Of a stretch of 47,500 nucleotides of DNA, positions 10,917 to 20,100 are shown piece by piece (positions within the stretch are counted from its first letter, which is position 1; every line of letters starts with the position of its first letter). Below the pieces are notes generated by a model. It was not told the DNA's origin. It searched no databases and was given only the letters and a program-made list of their open reading frames with translations. The DNA is from Prorocentrum cordatum (Eukaryota > Sar > Dinophyceae > Prorocentrales > Prorocentraceae), in NCBI GenBank assembly GCA_963575745.1, contig CAUYUJ010016903.1:118440-165939 (forward strand), written 5' to 3'. A program made the translations under genes and the position numbers.

Positions 10917-11288
10917 ATCACTTCGTCACCGTCGTCATCTTCGTTATCGTCGCTGCCGTCGTCGTTGTCGTCGTCGTAGCCGCCGTCACCGTCGCAGTCG
11001 CCGTCTCAGTGGCCGTCTCATCGTCATGATCATCATGAGCATCATGTTCTCCATAACCCAGGGCCGTCTGTAGTGTTGCACTCCCCCCCTGATTCTCTCG
11101 GCGGGAAATGAACTCTGCCCCTCCTCTTTCTCCTCCTCCTCCTCCTGCTGTTCCTCCTCCTCGTCCTCCTCCTACACCTCTTCGTCGCATTCCTGCGTAG
11201 CCGTGGCCGTAGTCGTATCGTGGCTAATCGTAATCGTAGTCGTAGTGGTCGTCTTCGTTGTTGTGCGGCGGGTGCCGCGGCGAAATCA

Positions 11289-11328
<40 letters not shown>

Positions 11329-11365
11329 TAGAACCACGCGCGCGCTTCGCGCGCTTAGGTTCTGT
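11289..11365. repeat. (TA)n followed by a GC-rich stem-loop
   Basis: About 18 TA units, then a stem-loop from GAACC (11331-11335) to GGTTC (11358-11362) around GCGCGCGCTTCGCGCGC. A very similar stem-loop lies at 35886-35914. GC stem-loops end some LINE and SINE families, but no element body is visible here. Confidence 0.7.
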
Positions 11366-11409
11366 CGAGTCACAGACCCAGGAATCGTTGTGACAAGAAA
11401 TTGGTGACG

Positions 11410-13460
11410 CGAAGCGTCGTGGGGGCGTCCTTGGACGTCTGGGGTCTCCTGGGGCCTCTTGAGGGGCCTCCTGGGGGCCTCCTGGCGGCCTCTTGGGGCG
11501 GAAGGCTCGAGCTTGCGGTTCGTGGTCCCCCTCTGGGCCCCCTCTTGGGCCCGTCTTGGGGCCCTCTTGGGCCATCTTGGGCGCCTCTTGGGCCGTCTTG
11601 GGGCCCTCTTGGGCTGTCCTGGGGCCCTCTTGGAAGCTTCTTGGGCCGTCTTGGGGCGGTCTTGGGCGCCTCTTGGGCCGTCCTGTAACGTCGGAAAGCC
11701 CAAAAGACAACTTTGTTGAACATGTACGTTTTACGAAGGGAATGGGCCAACTTTTGCGTCTAGGGGCCCTCTTGGGACGCATGTTGGAGGCTTCTTGGGG
11801 CGTCTTGGGGGCGTCCTTGGACGTCTGGGGTCTCCTGGGGCCTCTTGAGGGGCCTCCTGGGGGCCTCCTGGCGGCCTCTTGGGGCGGAAGGCTCGAGCTT
11901 GCGGTTCGTGGTCCCCCTCTGGGCCCCCTCTTGGGCCCGTCTTGGGGCCCTCTTGGGCCATCTTGGGCGCCTCTTGGGCCGTCTTGGGGCCCTCTTGGGC
12001 TGTCCTGGGGCCCTCTTGGAAGCTTCTTGGGCCGTCTTGGGGCGGTCTTGGGCGCCTCTTGGGCCGTCCTGTAACGTCGGAAAGCCCAAAAGACAACTTT
12101 GTTGAACATGTACGTTTTACGAAGGGAATGGGCCAACTTTTGCGTCTGGGGCCCTCTTGGACGCATGTTGGAGGCTTCTTGGGGCGTCTTGGGGGCGTCC
12201 TTGGACGTCTGGGGTCTCCTGGGGCCTCTTGAGGGGCCTCCTGGGGGCCTCCTGGCGGCCTCTTGGGGCGGAAGGCTCGAGCTTGCGGTTCGTGGTCCCC
12301 CTCTGGGCCCCCTCTTGGGCCCGTCTTGGGGCCCTCTTGGGCCATCTTGGGCGCCTCTTGGGCCGTCTTGGGGCCCTCTTGGGCTGTCCTGGGGCCCTCT
12401 TGGAAGCTTCTTGGGCCGTCTTGGGGCGGTCTTGGGCGCCTCTTGGGCCGTCCTGTAACGTCGGAAAGCCCAAAAGACAACTTTGTTGAACATGTACGTT
12501 TTACGAAGGGAATGGGCCAACTTTTGCGTCTAGGGGCCCTCTTGGGCCGCATGTTGGAGGCTTCTTGGGGCCTCTTGGGGGCGTCCTTGGACGTCTGGGG
12601 TCTCCTGGGGCCTCTTGAGGGGCCTCCTGGGGGCCTCCTGGCGGCCTCTTGGGGCGGAAGGCTCGAGCTTGCGGTTCGTGGTCCCCCTCTGGGCCCCCTC
12701 TTGGGCCCGTCTTGGGGCCCTCTTGGGCCATCTTGGGCGCCTCTTGGGCCGTCTTGGGGCCCTCTTGGGCTGTCCTGGGGCCCTCTTGGAAGCTTCTTGG
12801 GCCGTCTTGGGGCGGTCTTGGGCGCCTCTTGGGCCGTCCTGTAACGTCGGAAAGCCCAAAAGGCGACTTTGTTGAAAATGTACGTTTTACGAAGGGAATG
12901 GGCCAATTTTTGCGTCTAGGGGCCCTCTTGGGACGCATGTTGGAGGCTTCTTGGGGCGTCTTGGGGGCGTCCTTGGACGTCTGGGGTCTCCTGGGGCCTC
13001 TTGAGGGGCCTCCTGGGGGCCTCCTGGCGGCCTCTTGGGGCGGAAGGCTCGAGCTTGCGGTTCGTGGTCCCCCTCTGGGCCCCCTCTTGGGCCCGTCTTG
13101 GGGCCCTCTTGGGCCATCTTGGGCGCCTCTTGGGCCGTCTTGGGGCCCTCTTGGGCTGTCCTGGGGCACTCTTGGGAGCTTCTTGGGCCGTCTTGGGGCG
13201 GTCTTGGGCGCCTCTTGGGCCGTCCTGTAACGTCGGAAAGCCCAAAAGGCAACTTTGTGAAAAATGTACGTTTTACGAAGGGAATGGGCCAATTTTTGCG
13301 TCTAGGGGCCCTCTTGGGACGCATGTTGGAGGCTTCTTGGGGCGTCTTGGGGGGCGTCCTTGGACGTCTGGAGGCCATCTTCAGCATCTCGGAGCCCTCT
13401 TGGAGGCCTCTTGGAAATTTCTTGGGCCGTCTTGGGCGTTTCTGGGGCCGTCTTGTCTGA
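11410..13460. repeat. Tandem array of about five 386-bp units (satellite-like, family H)
   Basis: The landmark GCGTCCTTGGACGTCTGG occurs at 11425, 11811, 12195, 12581, 12967 and 13354, giving spacings of 386, 384, 386, 386 and 387. Units are nearly identical. Each has a CTTGGGGCC-rich body, a conserved GGAAGGCTCGAGCTTGCGG core and an AT-richer tail with GTACGTTTTACGAAGGG. The last unit diverges after 13375. Long open frames on both strands repeat with the unit and shift frame with the 384-bp unit, so I treat them as non-coding. The array is in MYG1 intron 4-5 territory. Confidence 0.92.
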
Positions 13461-13489
13461 CCGGGGAGGCCTCCGGCAAGCCCCGACGA

Positions 13490-13560
13490 GCCTCCGGGGC
13501 CCCCGGGGTGCACATTTGTGGTCGAGGTCCCGGCCCCGGGCCCCCGGACCCGGTGCGCCG

Positions 13561-13602
<42 letters not shown>

Positions 13603-13640
13603 GTATGCAAGACTGCAGTGGCGCTTCGCGCCATGCACCT
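13490..13640. repeat. Module shared with 33180-33260, (TA)n and stem-loop
   Basis: CACATTTGTGGTCG followed by GGCCCCGGGCCCCCGGACCCGG matches 33194-33245, where CACATTTGTGGTCG and CCCCGGACCCGGTC recur. It runs into TATATGTATATA, about 20 TA units and the stem-loop TGGCGCTTCGCGCCA (13619-13633). Confidence 0.65.
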
Positions 13641-13849
13641 TGGTCCTTGAAACTTGGCATGCAGGCGGAATAGCAGGAAGGTCAAGCCGACAATTTAGCG
13701 ATAACTCCTGGTTGCCTTTTCTGGCATCGCCCCTATAAGAATGTGTTATTCGTTATCCTTCCTCCATGCTTTTTTTTCCTTATGTTCGCCATGCCCTACG
13801 CATTCTCCCCATCCTCCTCAGCTCTTGTTTGCGGAGGCTCCTCCTTGGA

Positions 13850-14500
13850 GACTCTCTAGGGGCCCAACAAAAGTTGTTTCAGGCTTTCTTAACGCCTTCT
13901 GGAGACCTCCTGGGCGTATTCTGGGGGCCTCCGGGGGCTTCCTCGGGCCACCCTGCCTCCAACCGCCGTCTCCCTGAACGACCCAAACACGATTTGGAAT
14001 TCTTCGGAGGGTGTCTTTGGGCCATCTTGGGCCGCCATGGGGCTCTCTGAGGGCCATCTTGGACCCGTGTTGTGCCGTTTTTGGGCTCTCTTGGACTGCC
14101 TGGAAGCCCTTTCGGGTGGTTGTGGGGCGATTTTGGAGCCTCCCAGGCGGCTTCGGACGCCCAGAAGACCGCCGTCTTGGAGCGTCGGGAAGCCGAAAAG
14201 AGGAGAACCCTAAAATTCACAAAAAAACAAAACAAAATCAATGATGTTTGCCTCGGGGGGCCTTCTTGGGAGTGCTCTTGGAGGCCTCTTTGGGGCCGTC
14301 CTGGAGGCCTCTTGGGCCATCTTGAGGTTATGTAGGTCACTCTTGGGGCGCTTTTGTGCTGTCTTGGGGGTCTCTGGGACGTCTCCGATGACCCCCCTGA
14401 TCGCCCTAGGTGTACTGGGAAGGCTTGGCAAAACGCCATGTGAGGCCTGGTGGCCGCTTCGAGGCCCGTCTGGAGGGTCCCAAAGCCCCAGATCCCGGGA
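13850..14500. repeat. CTTGGGGC-rich degenerate repeat (family H)
   Basis: Body of GGCCTCTTGGG-like units, with an end near 14180 (GCGTCGGGAAGCCGAAAAG) that resembles the unit tails at 11690 and 32735. A stretch of Gs and a short (TA)n follow at 14509-14600. Confidence 0.65.
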
Positions 14501-14579
14501 ATGTGGTTTTTGGGGGGGGGGGTGACGGGTTTGCCCCCCGCCTGGACTTATGAAAATATAGGAAGAGGAATATATATCT

Positions 14580-15140
14580 ATATATCTATATATATATATA
14601 CATACCACTCTTGGTAGGACCCCTACTCCGTCAATACATTCCCCAATCAGAGCTTGCCTCTGTAGGCTAGGGGTCCTAGCGGATTCATATGGTTAAACGA
14701 AGTGCGGCGCCGATTTGGTGGCCGGCGGCCGGGTCCCCGGGGGTGCCCGGGGGTGCCCGGGGGTGCCCGGGGGTGCCCGGGTGCCCGTGTGCCCGGTTGC
14801 TTGGGTGCCCAGGTGCCCGGGTGCCCAGGTGCCCGGTAGCTCTATACAGCCCTAATAGCCCTATAACCTTATAGCCTTACAGCCTCATAGCCCTATAGCC
14901 CTATAGCCCTATAGCCCTATAGCCCTACAGCCCAATAACCCTATAGCCCAATAGCCCTATGGCCCTATGGCCCTGTAGCCCTGTAGCCGTATAGCCACAT
15001 AGCCTTCTAGCCCTATAGCCTTATAGCCCCATAGCCCTAAAGCCCTAGAAAGATAATGATTGGGGCTTTTCCCCGGTATCATATATATATATATATATAT
15101 TCCACTCGTGGTAGGATCCCTACTCCGTCAATAAGGGCGT
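14580..15140. repeat. Direct-repeat-flanked block with GGGTGCCC and CCCTATAGC minisatellites
   Basis: Two direct repeats of about 45 bp lie about 495 bp apart. Each is (TA)n followed by CCACTCKTGGTAGGAYCCC and TACTCCGTCAATA (14585-14637 and 15080-15132). Between them are an 8-9-bp GGGTGCCC minisatellite (14737-14835) and a 9-bp CCCTATAGC minisatellite (14840-15050). The direct repeats contain a small palindrome around GTAGGATCCCTAC. Confidence 0.75.
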
Positions 15141-15222
15141 CGAAGCGATACTTTTAGGGGGGTCTGAAGACCTATCGCGGGCAATCAGCGTCAACTGTAT
15201 CCTCCAGGTCGTCATTCCAATC

Positions 15223-16115
15223 AGTATCATGATAATCATATCACATCCTCGTCATCGTTACCGTCCTCGCATCTGGCTCAACATTATGAAGCAGTATCAT
15301 CATCACCATCACCATCACCATCATCATCAGCATCATCAGCATCTGCATCATCATCAACATCATCATCATCATCATCAGGATCGGCATCATCATCATCATC
15401 ATCATCACTGTCAGTAGCAGTATCATCACCATCAGCATGATCACCATCACCATCAACATCACCAGCATCAGCACCAGCATCAGCATCAGCATCATCGAAC
15501 TTATCAGCGCCATCATTAGCAGCATCCCCAACGTCATCAGCAAACTTCTCCTCATCAGCATATCAGAAGCAGCCGAATCAGCAACAGCAGAAACAGCAGC
15601 AACAGCAGCATGAGCTTCAGCAAAAGCATCAGCACCAGCATCAGCATCATCATCATCATCAGCATCATCGACATCAGCATCGTCATCATCACCATAATCA
15701 GTATCATCATCATCGTAAGCAGCAGCATCATTTCATCATCAGCAGCAGCAGCAGCAGCAGTATCATCATCGCCATCATAAGCAGCATCATCAATTGCCCT
15801 CCACATACGCAGCAGCATTATCACCATCACCATCACCATCACCATCACCATCATCATCATCAGCATCATCACCACCAGCAAGATCATCATCATTATCAGC
15901 ATCATTATCATTATCATCATCCTCTCCTTCATCATCGTCATCACCATCCATCGTCACCGTCATCGTCATCGCCATCACCATCATCATCAGTGTCATAAAC
16001 ATCGTCATCATCGTCGTCATCATCATGATCAACATCAGTATCATGATCGCAATCCTCGTCCTCATCCTCATCCTCATCCTCATCCTCATCCTCATCATCA
16101 GCATCATGGACGTCG
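15223..16115. repeat. Imperfect CAT/CAG/CAC microsatellite
   Basis: About 900 bp of CAT with interspersed CAG, CAC and CTC triplets, ending in a CATCCT hexamer run at 16060-16095. Asp-, Met- or Ile-rich frames are repeat-derived. Confidence 0.93.
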
Positions 16116-16394
16116 ACGTTGACATCGCCTTCGAAAGTATTATCATCGCCATCATCGTGGACGGGGAGGACAGCCTCGGGGAGAATGGCCCGCAGAACTC
16201 GCGAGACCCTGGAGGAGGAGGTAAGGCAAGGGAAGGTACGGTGGGTTTTTGAGGCATCGGCGCGCAAGGGCTTGTGGGGGAAACCGAAAGGTACTGATAC
16301 CGCTACTCCCTCTTAGGAGGCAACTACTGGGAGGTTGCCGTCGGAGAGATTAAAGAAGCTTAAGCCCCATTGTGGGGCTGTTACGCCGGAGTGC

Positions 16395-16472
16395 GCCTCG
16401 GGTTAAGCGGGATTAGGCGGAATTAAGGCAGAATAAGCGGGATGAAGCCGGATTAAGCCAGATTAAGCAGGA
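16395..16472. repeat. 12-bp minisatellite GGATTAAGC[GC]
   Basis: About six imperfect copies of a 10-12-bp unit such as GGATTAAGCC and GAATAAGCGG. Confidence 0.8.
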
Positions 16473-16673
16473 TTTCGGACCAGGGCAAAATCGGAATTTA
16501 ACCTCCCAGGAGGTGCATCCGACTCCCTGGACCTCTCCTGGGGTGCGTTCTGACCAGAATCTCGAGGCGAATCCAGCGGTGGCGACAAAGCCTCCCAGGA
16601 GGTCACAACAGCGGAAAACGAGGGAGGGGTTGCGATATTGGTACCCTTTCCCCATCTGGTTTTTGACACCCCA

Positions 16674-16735
16674 TCGATCGTTCAACCTTGAATCCATCGC
16701 GGCCCCGATCGTTCAAGGTTGAATTCCGTCGCGTT
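16674..16735. repeat. Short inverted repeat GATCGTTCAACCTTGAAT
   Basis: TTCAACCTTGAA at about 16680 is followed by its exact complement TTCAAGGTTGAA at about 16713, each preceded by GATCG. The word ATTCAACCTTGAA recurs near 17000, and GTTCAACCTTGAA near 36330, so it may be a dispersed motif. Confidence 0.6.
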
Positions 16736-16754
16736 GAGGGGCAACGATAGTGGA

Positions 16755-16965
16755 GGATTGGCATGGGGGGGGGGAACACCGACCTGGAATCGGCGATGCA
16801 TCGCCGATAGATCGGCGATAGGCCCCCGATAGCGAGTCCCGCCGTGCCTGGGCAGGCTACGGCTATCTGGCCCCTATCGGCAATGAACGGGCGATTGGGG
16901 GTCGATGCACTCCCCGCCTATGCCTATCCCCTCCTATTCTTGCCCCTGACGGGTCCAGTGGCGTT
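16755..16965. repeat. Dispersed repeat family I, isolated copy
   Basis: Contains CTGGAATCGGCGATGCATCG, GATAGGCCCCCGATAGCGA and CCTGGGCAGGCTACGGCTAT, matching the units at 7556 and 8059 in the same order and orientation. Confidence 0.7.
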
Positions 16966-17442
16966 ACCGTGTCCCTCGGTGCCTCCGCGTCTCAGAATTC
17001 AACCTTGAACGCATTCACTGGCGTCGCCAGCGCGCAAACGCCGCATGAACCTGGTCTTGGCACAAGCCAGTCTGGGCATGTCTAGCCCGGGTCCGCCTCG
17101 GGATCTGAGGCGCTGCCACCTGCCTCCGAGAGTGAACACTCCAAGTCTTTCGCAAGCAGAAGGCGCAACGTCATGAGATGATCAAGCGGGGACCACCTAC
17201 CCCAACCCAATGACCAAATCGGTGACCGACCGCTAATGAGCAGAGACCGACCGTCCCGGCATTCCCACAGGCCTACCAAGAAATGTTCTCAGAACAGAAG
17301 AATGCTCTACAAACAAAGACAGTGGTCCTAGAACATCTAGCCGATGTATCAAAACCGGATGGCCTCGGCGGGAACATGTCCTGAAAACACTTCCTTGAAT
17401 CTGGAAGCCGCAACAGGTTCTGAGAGCATCCTCTGGTCGGCT

Positions 17443-17640
17443 ATAGGCAAGCGCGGACGCTTCGTCACTGCTCGACGCAAAGCGGAGGACGAGGAGGGGG
17501 AAGACGAGCAGGAAGTGGGATGCTGGCCTATGCGGGGGCTGATAGGCAAGCGCGGACGCTTCGTCACTGCTCGACGCAAAGCGGAGGACGAGGAGGAGGA
17601 AGACGAGGAGGAAGTGGGATGCTGGCCTATGCGGGGGCCT
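17443..17640. repeat. 99-bp tandem duplication, two copies
   Basis: Copies start at 17443 and 17542 with few differences. The 99-bp period keeps frame, so the + strand encodes a 33-residue repeat (IGKRGRFVTARRKAEDEE...) and the - strand encodes HRPASHFLLVF repeats. It lies just beyond the 3' edge of MYG1 exon 4, in intron sequence. I see no protein match on either strand. Confidence 0.85.
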
Positions 17641-17676
17641 CGTCAACCACGGGCGGGCGGGCCGCGAAGCGCCGCG

Positions 17677-17793
17677 CGATAGCACGAACTTGACGGCGCC
17701 CGGCATCCCGGCATCGCGCTCCAGGGCGTAGATGTGGTCGCGCCACGGCAGGCCCCCGGACTCCAGCCGGATCACCTCGCCCGAGCTGTGCGC
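17677..17793 (-). CDS. MYG1: MYG1-like exonuclease, exon 4
   Basis: The minus-strand reading begins AHSSGEVIRLESGGLPWRDH and continues IYALERDAGMPGAVKFVLS. It matches the MYG1 segment with the pattern SGEIxxLExxxPWxxHLYxLE...KFVL. The acceptor is probably CCCGAG|GCGCAC at 17793, joining in phase 0 to exon 3, which ends HAINHMAE. The 3' edge is uncertain: the last codons from about 17703 to 17677 (GAVKFVLS) are mirrored at the start of exon 5 (GAVGFVDS), and either copy could be used. A GC donor lies near 17676. The surrounding longer open frame is fortuitous. Confidence 0.72.
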
Positions 17794-18046
17794 CTCGGGT
17801 GGGCCAGAAGACACGCGACGCCACCCCACCCACGGCCCCACGGGGCTCAGCGTGCACCGGGAAATCTAGCATGAGCTCTTGCGTGGTGTGAGCTACGGCC
17901 ACCGGTGGGCCGTAGGTAAGGTGGTGTCGTTCATTGTTTGGTCGAGGGGGGGGAGGGACAGGTCGCGGACTCTCCTTCCGGTTCCCCGTGCGCTGAGTAA
18001 CGGGCCCTCGGGCTCTGAAAAGAACAGAATATGAGCTTCAAAACTC

Positions 18047-18190
18047 TGGACGCCCAAAAGGGGTACGGAAAAACTGGGCACGATGCCCAGCAGCAAACGT
18101 TGTCCAAGCTCGACAGCGGCCGCTGTCGGGCAGGCGGCCCGCTGCGTCGAAATGGACAAATTGGCCGCGGCGACGCGACAGCGACAGCCG
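18047..18190. mobile_element. MITE family B, one-ended copy
   Basis: Left end TGGACGCCCAAAAGGGGTAC, then GGGCACGATGCCCAGCAGC, GTTGTCC and GGCCGCTGTCGGGCAGGC match the left half and centre of family B. The right inverted repeat is not found, so it is truncated or diverged. It lies in MYG1 intron 3. Confidence 0.65.
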
Positions 18191-18379
18191 AGAGGTCCCG
18201 GCAGTCCTGGGCGCGACCGGGCCCGCGGTGCGTGCCCCGTGCCGGCCTCCCATGGGGGAGGCCCGGGCGCCGCTCCTGCCGCGCCGCGACGGCCGTGGTG
18301 CCTCGGAGAGGAAGGGCGCCCGAGGGGCCAAAAGGGCAGCTCTAACCCGAGAGGTCCCGAGAATCTGGGCGATGGCGAG

Positions 18380-18560
18380 CATGAGTGGGCCTGGGCATGC
18401 GTGGATATGAGCGTGGGTGAGTCTGAGCACGAGTGGATCTGAGTGCGAGTGAGTGAGTCTGAGGATGCGTGAGCGATTGCACGAGTGAGCCTGAGTAATG
18501 CGTGAGTCTGAGGGCGGGGGGAGTCTGAGCATAATTCTGAGTGTGAGAGGTACGAGGGAG
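18380..18560. repeat. Degenerate GAGTCTGAG repeat
   Basis: GAGTGAGTCTGAGC-type words recur about every 10-20 bp with heavy variation. Confidence 0.5.
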
Positions 18561-18679
18561 GTGATTGGGAGAGGAGGGGGCCGGGGCGTCACACCAGTGG
18601 CAAGGACCCTGCAATCAGGATGTGATTTGAAAAAGGGGGACCGAGTACTCTTCACGAATCAGACCAGGAGGACCACGAC

Positions 18680-18830
18680 GAAAGTGAGGAAGGAATGAGG
18701 AGGAGGACGAGGAGGAGGAGGAGGAGGAGGACGACGACGACGATGGCGGGAGAAGGGGGGGAGGCGAGGGGGGGGAGAAAGAGGCGACGGAGGAGGGATA
18801 GGAGCGGGAGGGAGGACCAGGAGGGGGAGA
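18680..18830. repeat. GGA-rich tract
   Basis: Purine-rich (GGA)n and GACGAC sequence immediately 3' of MYG1 exon 3 as read on the minus strand, where it is a polypyrimidine run inside the intron. Confidence 0.8.
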
Positions 18831-18836
18831 AGGCAC

Positions 18837-18944
18837 CTCCGCCATGTGATTGATGGCGTGGAGGACCTTGCTGCGTGCGGGCAGCCAGCCGCGCACGACG
18901 TCGTCGAGCACCTCGAGGAACTGCTCGCCGCAGAGCGTGTAGGC
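18837..18944 (-). CDS. MYG1: MYG1-like exonuclease, exon 3
   Basis: Reads AYTLCGEQFLEVLDDVVRGW then LPARSKVLHAINHMAE, 36 codons in phase 0. It matches the MYG1 segment with the pattern AMxLxGEEFxxxxxxYxxxWLPARxIVxxAI; WLPAR is a diagnostic motif. The acceptor is GGAG|GCC at 18944 and the donor GAG|GTGCCT at 18837. The start of this exon (VEAYTLCGE) is a diverged copy of the end of exon 2 (MQAFALIGD), 20 of 28 bases identical, so the intron is flanked by direct repeats. Splicing at AG|GC on both sides gives QRFMQ|AYTLCGEQFLEV. Confidence 0.8.
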
Positions 18945-19184
18945 CTCCACGCCACGAGGCGCAACTCCCTCTCCCCCGCACTGTCAGACCACATCGTCTC
19001 GAGGAAAACCTGCCAACGGTGGTTCTCCACGGTCTGCGTCCGGGGGGGGGGTCCCAGGACGCTGAGCCGTGGGCAGCGGGACTCTGGACACACGGCTGGC
19101 TCTGGCAGGGGGGGGGTGCTGGCCCTGGAGGGGGCGGCTCGAGAGAACTGTTCGTCGTAGGTCTGGGCTCTCCTCTACTCTCCT

Positions 19185-19300
19185 CTCCTCCCACCTTCCT
19201 CCGCCTGAACTCCTCCACCCTCCTCCTCTTCTTCCTCCTCCTCCTCCTTCTACTCCTACTCCTCCTCCCCCTCCTCCTCCCCCTCATCATCATCCCTCCC
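19185..19300. repeat. CTC/CTT pyrimidine tract
   Basis: CTCCTCCT-rich sequence, mostly pyrimidine on the + strand. Confidence 0.8.
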
Positions 19301-20100
19301 TCCCTCCCTGCCTCCCTCTTCCGCTAGGTGGCTGAGCAGCGGGGAAGTGTTCTTCGGCCGCCCGCGCACACCTCAGCCCCCAGCCCAGTCCGGGCGCTCG
19401 CAGGACGGGCGCGCGGCCGCGATCACGCTCGCCCGCGTGGCGTCGGCGGGCCAGGTTGGAGCGGCCATCTCCTGTGCCCGCCTCCGCTGGCTGCAGGCGG
19501 CACTCCGACTGCGGCAGCATCACGGCAGCTCAACTCCAGACATGGGCAAAGAGCGGTGCAGGTGGAGGAGTATCTGAGTTGTGTACTAAGCGTTCCTCAG
19601 GCGGACGTTGTGAATGGAACTCGATGATCGAGCAGCGTGACTGCTGGTGCAAATGGAGTGTCCAGCTCACCCTGCGCAAGGGCAAGGGCAAGGGAGGAGG
19701 GGGAGGCGGAGACAGAGCCAAGAAGGACATCGACTTAGCGTCGAGCCTGGTGCCCAGGGGTTCTGCTTGGTCGGCGGCACCCTCCGGTGCCGTCTTGCCG
19801 ACGACGCTCGAGGTCGCCGCTGACCCCAACCTCCAGGCCGCGCTGCCGGCCGAGGCCCAGCGCCCGAAGGTGACGGCGCGTCCCGAGCCTTCGGCACTTT
19901 CTGGAGCTGGAGCTCGCAGGCGCGCTGACAACGTCTGGAAGGGAGTGAATAGGGGGCACACCAACCTACCTCGCTTCTGACCACCCTCGCTTCCAAGAGA
20001 CGCCAAGCGATGCCAAACTACGGCACGTACCGGTCAGGCCGCTTGACACGGAGGCGCGTGGTATGACTTGGTTCTGCCTGGAAGCGAAAGCGGGGTAGGT
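19301..20100. other. Unassigned stretch in MYG1 intron 2
   Basis: GC-rich, with overlapping open frames on both strands. The + strand frame 19456-19980 includes a short KGKGKGGGGGG run, but no domain is recognised. Confidence 0.4.

Noticed and set aside
11042-13292. Several long minus-strand frames (MAHSLRKTY..., up to 492 codons) and + frames (MGRKARACG...)
   Set aside because: They repeat with the 386-bp satellite unit, exist on both strands at once, and depend on the low stop content of CTTGGG repeats.
14840-15050. Interstitial telomere repeat
   Set aside because: The unit is the 9-bp CCCTATAGC, not the CCCTAAA-type heptamer, and only one CCCTAAAG word occurs.
17344-17682. 113-codon + frame with a 33-residue repeat
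   Set aside because: The repeat comes from the 99-bp DNA duplication. The opposite strand of the adjoining part is MYG1 coding, and no homologue is recognised.
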